Shown here: positions 23,511-33,463 of the stretch, one piece after another
Layout of the letters: the number at the start of each line of letters is the position of its first letter
Numbering within the stretch: position 1 is the stretch's first letter
Source of the DNA: Scenedesmus sp. ARA3
Taxonomy: Eukaryota > Chlorophyta > Chlorophyceae > Sphaeropleales > Scenedesmaceae
Reading direction: 5' to 3'
Length of the DNA: 64,000 nucleotides
Assembly (NCBI GenBank): GCA_004335835.1
Contig: RWJK01001208.1
Location: 124,001 to 188,000 of the forward strand
Made by a program: the position numbers and the translations under genes
The notes under the pieces: model-generated
What the model was told of the DNA's origin: nothing
Database searches by the model: none
The model's input: the letters and a program-made list of their open reading frames with translations, nothing else

Positions 23511-25020
23511 TTGCTGTAGTCCTGCAGCTCTTGATGCTGTTCTCAGCTGCTGGTGTTGTGGGGAGAAAGCGAGGGGGTCCAGGGAGGTGTGGCCTGCGCA
23601 CATGCAGCAGCAGCGGCAGAGGCAACACCAGGAATCGTGTTGAAAGGTACCTGCCTGGTTCCTGCAGATGACAAACACATCACCAAGCCAGCAACTAGCA
23701 GCCACTGCAAGATTCCGTCGTTGTAACTGTTGACTGCACCACAACAAGGCAATCTTTGCCGGCTACTTGCACATCCACGTGCAACGAGTAGTTCCCTGCT
23801 ACCTGTGTAGAGTAGCTGCGCGCTGCTGCCGATGTCATTTAGGTACTGCTGCATGAGCTGCTGGCAGCGCTGCACCTTGCACAGCACCAGCTGCATGCGC
23901 ATGTGGGCCTCCCTGTCATAGCCAAACACCTGCGAGCAGTCCGAGTCCCAAGCACAGCGAGGGTTACAATTTTGTTGCTAGCGCGAACGCAATGTGCAAA
24001 CTGAGGTGCTGCACGCGCAGCCTTCTCACAATGACAAGGTTAGAAATATCACGTTCTTGTGTTATTGGCGTGACACATGAGCGGTGCTGCCGAGGCTGGC
24101 ATTTGTGACACAAATGCCTTGAACTACACAGCACACCAACACAACACACATCACCACTGCACCAGGTCGCATGCCCACTGCCCACTATCCTACCCTGCAT
24201 CCTCTGGTCTTACCTGCTCAAAGTTGGGTGCGTACACTGCCACAGCAGCAGGGCGTGCCTGCAGCCACTGCAGCCAGGGCTCATACAGCGGCTCCAGAAA
24301 CAGCACAGCAGCACCCGCTGCTGCTGCTGCTGGTGCTGCTGTGGGACCTGTTGAAGCTGTATTGGCATGCCCTGCTACTCTAGCTGCTGATGGTGCTTGG
24401 TTTTTGGCTGCCACTTGCTGAGACATGGCTGCTGCCTCCTGCTTGTGCTGCTGCTGTCCTGCAAGGCACTTTGTAATGTCCTGCAAGATGCTGTGTGCTG
24501 CTTGAGGGTCACCTGGCACGACCCATGCACCCAGCAGCTGCATGTACAGCGCTGCGTCTGTGCACAAGCCGATGCTTCTGTCTGCTGCTGCAAGTGGGAT
24601 CATTGCGACGGGACAACGGGCACCTGGTGCAGCTGATGATGCTGTGGTTGTGTGAGCAGAGCCTGCGGAGCCTGCACTAGCGTGGAAGGCAGCTACAGCC
24701 TCTATACTGTCCGGGGTAAAGGTGATCACAGTATCTTGCTGCTGCATACAGTTTTGTATGATTTGATGCAGCAGTCCATCATGCACTCTGCCTGGGACCC
24801 AGGTGGCAGCAGATGCCACTGCGCCAGGCGTAGGTGCTCTGCGGTTGCTTGCATGTGTTAACATTGGCATATGGTGGCTTATGCTTGCTCCTAGCCACGT
24901 CCCAGACAGTGCAGCTGCGATAATACATCCGATGGCCAGCTGCCAGAGCTTTGTGGAGCGGCTCTTGCGCTGCTGCAGCGTCGTTTTGGGTCTGCTGCTG
25001 CTGCTGTTGTTGTACACCAT
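21748..25020 (-). CDS. type II membrane glycosyltransferase, GT1/GT4-like (5 exons)
   Basis: Predicted 607 residues. Exons on the minus strand: 25020-24214, 23977-23803, 23593-23234, 22868-22579, 21939-21748; phases agree throughout. Order: short Ser/basic N-terminus, one membrane segment (about residues 27-48), a low-complexity Ala-rich stalk, then the catalytic region. The catalytic region includes NFEQ with a Cys-rich NPRCAWDSDC segment, LLYTGHTSLDPLAF, LHVRGKSS and PSEREGFGHSINEGRAAGA, followed by DHPPMNELV. The E-x7-E type acceptor/donor region and the DHPPMNELV block match, as I recall, uncharacterised group-1 glycosyltransferases. Inferred: a Golgi or ER enzyme transferring a sugar from a nucleotide donor, substrate unknown. 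Partial copies of two exon boundaries lie in its last intron. Confidence 0.78.
21997..22052 (-). pseudogene. partial copy of the exon 5 start, glycosyltransferase
   Basis: Resembles 21898-21950, which covers the acceptor and first codons of the last exon, with several substitutions (GGCTCAGCTGTAGCGCCCGG versus GGCTCAGCTGCAGCGCCCGG). The frame is not maintained. Read as a decayed local duplicate inside the last intron. Confidence 0.65.
22367..22409 (-). pseudogene. partial copy of the exon 4 end, glycosyltransferase
   Basis: About 43 bases repeat the end of exon 4 and its donor (about 22573-22613) with a few changes, including the stretch ATGCTGGCACTGATGTTGCC. It lies about 200 bases further along the intron, so a second donor-like site is present. 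Confidence 0.7.
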
Positions 25021-25318
25021 CGAGGAGCTCGTGCTACTTTGCCAGCCCAGCGACGATGATCTATATGGTCAAACATGTACTAATTTTTGGATTGCCGCAG
25101 AATGTACGAAGATAGACGCGCGGGGCAGCTGAGGACAGTACAACACTCGCTTGGTCGTTGCGCACACAGCCTTGATGTTGGCACAGCAAAATTGAGTTCA
25201 GGCGCGGAGTGATTATGGGCAGTACCTCCCGCTCTCGCGTTAGAACGCCCTAGTATGTGCGATGCGACTCCCGCCATTCCACAACCAGCAACCCTGCAGT
25301 ACAAACCCCTGACAGGGG

Positions 25319-28300
25319 TCATTGCTCCTCCTCCTCTGAGGCGCTGCTACTGCTGCTGGATCTACTGCTGGAGCTGTTGCTGCTTGCTTCCAGCTGCATT
25401 CCGGCATCCTGCTGCTGCTCCTGCTGCTGCTCCTGCTGCTGCCTGTCCACCGAGGATGACGAGCAGGAGGTCACCTCCTGCTCGGCATCCTCCTCCGCTC
25501 CAATCATGGCGCGCAGCCCGCGTGGCTTGAGCATGCTGGGCGTGCGCACTGCATCTTCACTCTCTGGCTCCTCGCCATGCACACCTGCCCCAAGAGAGAA
25601 CTGCGACCCCACTCCTGACACTGCTCCACTGCCGTGACCACTGCTGCCGCTGCAGCTGGCATCTGCCAGCACCCCCAGCACGCCACCTGACAGCAGCTCA
25701 CCACCTGCAAGTGAAGCCTCAGCTGCTCTGCCAGCCACAGCAACCGAGTCCGAGCTGCCTCCTGCCAGGACCTGCTCGCCTGCTGTCCAGCTGCCTGCAG
25801 CTGCAGGTGACTGAGCACTGTGCTGTGCATCAGGTGGGAGTTCATCTATGGCACTGTCGGCATCAAGGGCCTTGTTAGCAGACTCGTGCTCTGCTGAAGA
25901 CACCGGTACCTCAGTTGCACGGTCTTCTTCAACACCCATGTACTCCTGCGGCTGCTGCTGCCGCTGCTGTGCTTCCTCAGCGCCTGTGCTGATGCTGCTG
26001 TTCTGGTGGCGCTCAGCAGAGGAGTCTGCTGCATGGCTGCCTAGTGGTACAGCCGCAGTGTCAACAGCATCTTCACTGGCGGACCCATCGGATCTAGTGC
26101 CCTGCTGGCTGCTGCTGCCCTGCTGCACCATGCCCTCAGCGGTTTCCCCTGTGCTGCTCTCAGCAGCAGGCCCACCAGCCACATCATCGGTGTGCTGCTG
26201 CTGCTCAGCCAGCTCACTCAGCCCCAGCCCAGGATCAGGCTTGCCAGCAGGGTGCAGCACCTGCTGCTGTTGGTCGCATTGCTGCAGTCCTGGTTCCTGC
26301 TGCTGCTGCTGCTGCTTCCCCTCCTCCTTGCTACCCCCCAGCGAGCTCTGCTGCTCCTCCTGGCTCGCATGCTGGTGGGCTGCCGCGACGCCAGCCTCCT
26401 CTGCATACCCCTGTTCAGGCACAGGCACCTGCTCCGCCTTTTGATTCACACTTGAGTCCTGGGGCTGCTGCTGCTGCTGTTGCTGGACGTTCTCCTGCCG
26501 CTGCAGCAGCTGCTCATCACTGCCTGGCACAAGCTCAACACAACCAGCCTGCACCTGCTGTTGCTGCTGCAACTGCTGCTGCGACTGCTGAGGCTCCTCC
26601 ACTGGCTCCAGCCACTCCTGGTCTAGCTGCACCTCCTGCCGCTGCTGCTGCCTGCCTGCCACACCCAGCAGCAGCTGAGTGATGGCCGCTTCATCATCTG
26701 ACGCCAGCAAGCAGCACACGCTGCACAGCGCTGCTCCAATGGCTGCGTCCAACTCCTGTGTCGCTGCATCGCGCATCTCTGGCCGTTGTTGGTGGCCTGC
26801 AAGCAGAGAAGGCCATCGCGACAGGACATAACCACCCCACACAACGTGTTGGGAATTCACAAGATGTGCACGCTGCCATCGATGTTGAGCTTAAACCTGT
26901 GAGTTCTGCATGCCAGCACAGCGAGTTTGCCTGCTTGAACAGCACAGCATGTCGCAAAAACAAGGCTGGCTTGAAAGGGGCCTTGGCACCCACCTGCAGT
27001 GCCCTCCAGCCCCAGACGGAGCTCGCGGATCAGCTGCAGCCGTGATGTCTGGCCTGCGTACATTTCGTTCTGCACAGCACGGCCGCGCAGCAGTCGCTGC
27101 AGCAGCACCAGCGCTGCGTGCTGCCCATCTGCATCTGGCAGGGGTGGTGCACCAGGTGTCGGCGGCCGCTCGCCTGCAGGCACGTCGCGCGCAAGTTGCA
27201 TCAGTTATGAGCATCCACAGGTTGCGACGTCGTGCATGATGGGTGGGATTGCAACCAAGTTGCGCAGTCGGATTGCCACGTGAGCAAGCAATGTAAGCAC
27301 TGCTTCTGCATAATTAAAACGCTGACATGAAAGTTGCATATATGGTACGCACGCTCAAAGGTGTGGCCTCACCTGTCCTGGTGGTTTGGGCCTTGCTGCT
27401 ATCTGCTCCACCCTTGCAGCCAGCGATTACCTGCTGCTGCTGAGCTGCGCTGTCGCCTTGCGAACCTAGCGCTGCTGCCACGCCAACGTTGCGCCTGCTG
27501 CCGCCCAGCTTACCACCAACGCCGCTGCCGCAGCTGCCATGCAGTGCTGCCTGATCAATAGGGTACGGCCAAACCTGGCCCACGCCGCGACCTTGCATGG
27601 CTTTTGCGCTCTGCAACAGGTTGCTGATGGTCTCCACATCTTGCTGCACTGCTGCCTCTGCACGCTGACTATAGTTGAGCTTTGCTGGTGGCTTGGGCCT
27701 GTGCAGCTTGGGCTGCAGGGCCCGTGAAGGCAGGCTTGCTTGCAGTTCCTGCAACCCTGCAAGGCTGCTGGGCGCGAGTGACTGAACATCTGGCAGCTGA
27801 CGTGCACCCGCGCCTGCTGCTGTTGCAGCAGGACTGACTGCTGCAGAAGGCTTGATGGCATCTGGGAAGCGGCCCTCACGTTGCAGAGGCGCATACACTG
27901 GTGAGCCGAAGTCTGCATACTTATCTATGATGCTGCCGCCATTGCCACTGCTGCCGCATGCAGCAGCATCGACCGCCTTGCGGCGTGCTGCCAGCTGGCG
28001 GATGGTCTTGATACGGCTGGAGTGAATGGCTGCAAACTTCTGAGCCTTTGCTGCCAGCAGCGCTGCACTGCGCTGCTCCACCTGCGCACGGTGTGCCTCC
28101 TCTATCTCCTCCTCTCGCACCTGCAGCAGGAGCAACAACAGCAGCCACCATCCTACGATAGGCATGTGGGCGTGCAACCCAGCATTGCTGCCTTCAAGGT
28201 TGTGTAGGCAAGCAGCTGAACTTCAAAACACAACTGCTGCACGCCTGGTGATAGAACGGCCTCACAGCCTAGGCTTCCTATGCCCTTGCTGAAACACTGC

Positions 28301-29797
28301 TAAGATCAGCACACGCCCGCACCTTGAGTGCTGCTTGCAGGAGCGCCAGCCTCTCATCTTGCACCCCTTGGATCTCGCCCTCACGCTCTGCCCACTCTGC
28401 TGCCTCCCAGGCCTCAATCAGTGCCTGGCGCTCTGGCAGGCGTGCAGCATCATCAATGGGCGGCAGCGATGCTTCAAAGGCACGCTTCTGCCGCAGCTTC
28501 TCCAGCCGCTGCACTTCCTGCAAGCCGCCTGCATGCAGCAAGGATTTACAAGTCAGCGGCGTTGTCGTTTGCGACAAGCGCACACAAGCAGCAGATGCAC
28601 AGCTGGCCTGTGCAACTGGCAGCGCAACGAGTGAGTTGCATTGCCTTACCCACTGCAAGCCAGTCATCTGCTGCATATGGGGCCTCCAGTCTCAGCAAGT
28701 GGTGGGTGCTGAAACATAAAGGAGTGGCATGTGTTCCTGCTGCTGCGATGCCAGCGTTGCATGGCTCAGCCTTGCTGAATCTAGCGCTTCATAAACTGTA
28801 TCGCACGAGACTGCCTGCAAGCGCAGCTCACCTGGCAGGCCATCTCCAAACTTCAGGTCCGCAAGCTGCAGCACTTCGGGCCCCTGGCAGTTGAACTTGG
28901 CTGACAGCACTGCCTGCTTTGCAAGCACAGCAGGATCCCTCGGCAGCACCCAGTCTGGGGACCACGGCAACGTCTGCGCCTCGCTCTCTCGGTAATCTGA
29001 CTGTGTGTATGCATCTTTGATGGCAGGCTCTGGCTGTGCTGGTGGCTCCGGCACAGGCTGCTGCTGCTGCGTGAGATGCAGAGGTGCTGACAACCGCGCA
29101 CCAGGTGGCAGCTGCGGCCGCCTGAAGTACTTGTACTGCTGCCTGCCATTGACCTGCTGCGCTAGGCTCTGCTGCCTCAACTGTCCTGGCTGCCGCTGTA
29201 GTGGGTGGAATGACCTGTCTACAAATGCTGGCACCTTGTCATTTGCTGCAAGCCTGCATGTTCAATGCGAGAAGGGTGTAAGCAAGGGGAGGCTACAAGG
29301 CAGCATGCCCAGCCTGCTCACCGACAGACCAGCTGCTATGTGTGGCTGCAATCGACATCTCTTGTTGTGCGCTTGAACTGTGCCTTGCAGCTGTTGGTGC
29401 AGACATAGTGCTGCTGGTGGATCAGCTGCCAGCTCTCCCCTGTGTCACACCTGAAGCTTGTTGCGGGGTATTGCTGTAGCTCTGAGAACAAGTTTGCGTG
29501 CTCTGGAACCTTTTCAATGAGGAAGCCACCAGAGCTCTGCTGCCTGTAGTGGTCCCTTGCACCTGACACTGTGTATGTAGGGTCTGCAACAAGCCAGAGA
29601 AGGGCATCAGCAACAAGAACAGCATGCCTGTACCTGGCGTGTACCGCCACTGACCGCTTCAATAGCCTGAAAAGACACTATACTGCTTGGTTAACGCTGG
29701 TGGCGCACCATACAGAGCATCGTAAGGTCGGTTTGGCATCGATGAAGCCATCTTGAACTCTGTCTGTGAGCGTACTGCTCTGGCCGGCCATCATCAT
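25319..29797 (-). CDS. CFAP91: CFAP91 (MAATS1/FAP91) radial-spoke-associated ciliary protein
   Basis: Supported exons on the minus strand: 29583 or 29666 to 29451, 29253-28832, 28528-28323, 28120-27373, 27173-26994, 26796-25319. The 5' end is uncertain: the model given starts at 29797 and needs a 42-base intron (29708-29667). Family landmarks in order: DPTYTVSGARDH, YPATSF, the QSDYRESEAQT segment, KRAFEASLPPIDD, REEEIEEAH, YADFGSPVYAPL, and an IQ-like LQRLLRGRAVQNEM. CFAP91 is known to act at the base of radial spokes and the central-apparatus interface and to bind calmodulin. After the IQ region the last exon (about 490 codons) is a Gln/Ser/Glu-rich low-complexity tail that I do not recognise in animal CFAP91. 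About 1,110 residues in this model. Confidence 0.88.
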
Positions 29798-30137
29798 AGC
29801 ATCAATAGCTCGTGTACATGCAAGTTTTATAATAATGCCATCAGTCCGCCGGTGCGTGTCACTCGGGTTTCTGTTGACCATGCACCCCACGTGTGTTGAC
29901 CAAGCCTGATGTTCTCGGTGCAAGCTTTGGTCTCACCAGGCTACGTAATAGACCGCTGCAAGCTTTGATTTGCCTTCGTTCCAGCTCGTGTACGACTATC
30001 CTGGCAGATGCGGCAATGAATGTGACAGCAACTTGCGAAGTTGAACTTTGCACACTGTGCCTGTGACAGGCAGCCCAGGCAGCACGGTTGCAGCCTGAAC
30101 ATGATTGCTCCAGCACTTTGGAACAAGCAGCCAAGTC

Positions 30138-30142
30138 TTACA
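30138..30142 (-). terminator. possible TGTAA poly(A) signal for the pfkB kinase
   Basis: TGTAA on the minus strand about 60 bases after the stop, an unusually short but acceptable 3' leader. Confidence 0.35.
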
Positions 30143-30201
30143 CCGAGTTCAACACATAGAACAATCAACTCAGCTGCCCTAGCACCGTCTCGGCTTTGCC
30201 T

Positions 30202-30244
30202 TCATGCTGCGGTAACCAACACCCGTTCCTTGCTGCTGGCAGCA

Positions 30245-30299
<55 letters not shown>

Positions 30300-32630
30300 A
30301 TGCAGCACCACTACTGACTCCGCCGGCGGCAGCCTTCTGACCGCCTACAATAGTTCCAATGGTGCTGCGTAGCCGCTGCCATGCAGCATCACTGAGGATG
30401 GCACCCTTAGTCTGCACTGCCTCACTGCCTGCCTGGCAGCCAACTGCTGCACACTGCTGCAAGCTGCAGCCAAGAAGGTACGCATACAGGAACCCTGAAG
30501 TGAAGTAGTCCCCTGCTCCAATTGTGTCAACTACTTTGACACCCCCTGCAGGAGAGGTGCCCACAAGCCCTCCACGCGCGCGAGCTACACAGCCACGAGG
30601 CCCCAAGCTGACCACGCACACTTGCGCGTACTGCAGCACATACTCCTGCGCTGCCTGTACCTGCGCTGCAGCATCACCTGCAGCTGCAGAACACGGCAGG
30701 CAGATGGAATTCAGCAAACCGTAGACGCTGTTGTGTTCAGCGCTGGTGCATGGTTGACACCAGCAGTGTGCTGCCAGCCAGAGCTATACTGCTGCAGGAC
30801 ATGCGCACCGTAATGAAGCTACGTGTCAAACAACCCGCACATGGAAAGCAATGCAGTGTCTGACCTGGGCATTACATATGACACAGTCCACAGGGCCTTG
30901 CAACACACCTGCTGCTGCGCCTGCAGATGCCCCCTGCTGCCCTGCCACCACCTCGAGCAGCGCAACTGCCTCCTCTTCGTTTGCAAACACCAGGTCAATC
31001 AAGCCCTCCTGCAGCAGCTCCAGCAGCGGCTGCTTGCAGTTGGCAACGCACTCAAAGCTGGCCAGGTCAATGGACACCAGTGCGCCAGCCTGCTTGGCCT
31101 CCCTCATTGCCTCGCGTGCTAGCTGCGGCCTGCGTGGTGCAGCAGCGTGTGACATATGCAGGCATGGTCAGACGCCATTGCAGACATGCCGTGCGTGAAA
31201 AGCTGCATCGCGTCAAGCAGCAAAGTATAAGGTTGTCTGCATTGTGAGGTGCATGTTCACACAGGTTGACATTGATTAACGGAGAGCAGCTTAAACAGGT
31301 TTAGCCCTTTATCACAGACACAACCGGGGTAACCGACATGTAACATACCCATGGCACCCACCCGCACAAGTAGCAGCCTTCGCAGTGTAGCACGCTGGGA
31401 GCTGACGTTGCAGCAGCACACAACCGCTCCTAAGCCAGCCGCACCCCCACCTGTACAGGCAGTAGCCCTCGCAGTGCAGCAGCGCTGCCCCTGCAGGCCA
31501 CCCTTGCGGCAGCATGCTGCTGCTGGTCAGGTGTGCGGAGGCGCCCAGGCACGTGCGCATCGTGCGCTGCCCATCAGGCGTGACGAAGCACAGGCAGCTG
31601 GCAGTGGGGCCCTCGCAGCTTTCCTGCAAGGGCAGCGGCGCATGCGCCAGCATCACACGTGTCATTTTAGTGCAGTCAAAACACAGACACCTCCAGCCAT
31701 GGTGGTGGGCTTGCGCAGCACCAGCACCGACTGCGTAACTTGCTGGGTCAGCATCTGCATGATTGTGCCATGGACTATATGTCGACCATGCACTACACGC
31801 AGCGTGCTCAGATGCGCAGCCCCATCCGGCGGTATTGCGCTTGCTTGCCTGACCCTGCTGCAGCAATAAGCTTGCTTTCACAGACAGCTGCGCAGCAGCT
31901 GCTGCTGCTGTTCAACGCAACATGCAGCTGCAGTAACGGCTCACCAGCAGCACTGGCTGCACGTTCTGCTGCTCCAGCTTCTGCATGTAGTCGCGGGCTA
32001 CTGCATCTGTGCCCACCATACCCATGAACTTGCAGTGCACGCTGCCTGCTGAGATGTTGGCAAGGCCCTTCATGACGTTGGCAGCACTGCCGCCTGGCAC
32101 CCTGCATACAGGAGCGCGACATACGCAGTATCAACGATAGTTGCGTAGTCCAGCAGGCATGATATGCAGTGCAGTGCAGTGCATGTGAAAGGTAAGGCTT
32201 TGCTGAGGGTGATATCAGCACGCCATCAGGGAAGTGGTTGGCTGCCACAGCTGCCCGCCAGCACTTGCTCCATGCAACAATCCAATCAGCTGGGAACAAG
32301 CCAATGAGCCAGTGCTACAAAATACAGCTACTGCTTGGCTTCCAACTCGTTGAAAAGTAGTTGCTCCGCTTGGTAGTTCATTGGGATCACCCGCTGCAAA
32401 CATGGCAGCCACTGCTGCAGGCATGTCCTGGGGATTAGCGCTCACCTGACAGGGTCGCAGTGCTCAGCAGCCATGCATGTGAGACGCTTTAGCTCCTCAT
32501 CTGTTATGTTAGTGCAGCCGCCTGCCTTGTTTGCAATGCTGGCTAGGAACTTGTGGTCTACTTGGAACAGTACGTCCATCACTGGGTCACCTAGGCCAAT
32601 GACGGATAGCTCACGGCTCTGCGTCACCAT
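30202..32630 (-). CDS. pfkB-family (ribokinase/adenosine-kinase-like) carbohydrate kinase (5 exons)
   Basis: Predicted 403 residues. Minus-strand exons: 32630-32446, 32101-31945, 31623-31451, 31129-30909, 30677-30202, all phase-consistent. N-terminal beta-strand start ELSVIGLGDPVMDVLFQVD; pfkB signature 1 around PGGSAANVMKGLAN; FVTPDGQRTMRTCLG; VSIDLASFE with FANEEEA; pfkB signature 2 DTIGAGDYFTSGFLYAYLLG, whose GAGD holds the catalytic Asp and anion hole. The family phosphorylates sugars or nucleosides with ATP. The layout matches the plant pfkB group of unknown substrate better than ribokinase or fructokinase. No transit peptide is evident, so a cytosolic location is inferred. Odd: the C-terminus is a long Ala run encoded by an 18-unit triplet repeat. 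Confidence 0.92.
30246..30299. repeat. 18 uninterrupted CTG triplets (poly-Ala in the pfkB kinase)
   Basis: Within the last exon of the pfkB kinase. Read on the minus strand as GCA codons, it encodes an Ala run shortly before the C-terminus. Confidence 0.9.
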
Positions 32631-33085
32631 CCTGCCGTGTACTTTGACTAGTTACACGATAAGAAGTGCGGTAACGCAGCGCGACAGTCGAAATCAGGCC
32701 CTCGGGAGCAGCAGTAGCAGCAGCACACAGCTTGGTCCTGCTACCAGTTTGAATAGGACAAGCGCCAGCGGACAGAAACGCAAAAGAAAAAAAGTGTAGT
32801 ATCGGGATGAAAACAGCTTTCAAGTTGTCTCGAAGCAATGAGGTGAGCCGGTCTGCGCACAGGTTGCGGCACACACGGAGCACGTTGCCTGGCACACCGT
32901 CACCGTCATCTGTTACTCGCACTGGGGTTCTTGCCGAAAGGTGACATGTACTGTTACCTCGGTATATCGGAAGATTACAGACGTAACTCCAGCCAACGAT
33001 CCTCTGCAAACCCGCCTTGTGGCATCCAGTGCTGCTCGTCACCAGAGAACAAAGACCGAACGATCTAGCGTTTCACAAAGCAAAT
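32631..33085. promoter_or_regulatory. shared head-to-head promoter region
   Basis: 455 bases separate the start codons of the pfkB kinase (minus) and the 61-residue membrane protein (plus). Both must be transcribed from within this interval, so a bidirectional promoter is inferred. No TATA box or other defined element was recognised. Confidence 0.45.
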
Positions 33086-33314
33086 ATGGTTGGTGCACGT
33101 GCAACAAGTAAGATTATAGACAAGCTGCACCATGCCACAGTCGGAGTGCTGGTAGTCAGCACAGTGTACTTCGGCTTTGAGGCTGTCAGGGCAACCATGG
33201 CCATCCAGAAGCACAAGTATGAGCAGAAGGTACGCCACCTGAGCACTTCATGCACTCTGTTATACCTCCAAATCATTGCTGTCAGCTCCAGGAACGAAAT
33301 TTGCTGCAATTGTT

Positions 33315-33408
<94 letters not shown>

Positions 33409-33463
33409 ACTGCCCATGCAGAAGCTTGCTGCTGAAGGAGGCAGTCCACCAGAACAGAAGTAG
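33086..33463 (+). CDS. 61-residue single-pass membrane protein (2 exons)
   Basis: Exons 33086-33229 and 33422-33463. The protein starts MVGARATSKIID, has one membrane segment (about residues 18-40, GVLVVSTVYFGFEAV), a basic stretch KHKYEQK and a short tail. Size and layout recall small mitochondrial inner-membrane assembly factors such as COX14, but I do not recognise a diagnostic motif, so no name is given. The donor is GTACGC and the acceptor CATGCAG. The 192-base intron is a multiple of three, has no stop in frame and is nearly half CTG repeats. If retained, it would insert 64 residues including a long Leu run. The small exon chain and in-frame start support a real gene. Confidence 0.65.
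33320..33408. repeat. about 29 uninterrupted CTG triplets inside an intron
   Basis: Occupies the place of the polypyrimidine tract just before the acceptor of the 61-residue protein gene. It is the longest pure triplet tract in the window. Confidence 0.95.

Noticed and set aside
25848..26444. Plus-strand 198-codon Ser/Cys-rich frame
   Set aside because: It is the antisense shadow of the CAG-rich last exon of CFAP91, whose frame and splice phase are consistent with the family.
29336..29450. Extension of the CFAP91 exon beyond 29451
   Set aside because: The frame runs to a stop with no family likeness. Splicing at 29451 to the exon starting 29253 recreates the expected YPATSF...VPAFVDRSF order in phase.
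33017..33463. Single-exon 148-residue protein with a poly-Leu helix
   Set aside because: The ATG at 33086 gives a compact start, and clear donor and acceptor signals bracket the CTG tract in matching phase. Retention is kept only as a finding.
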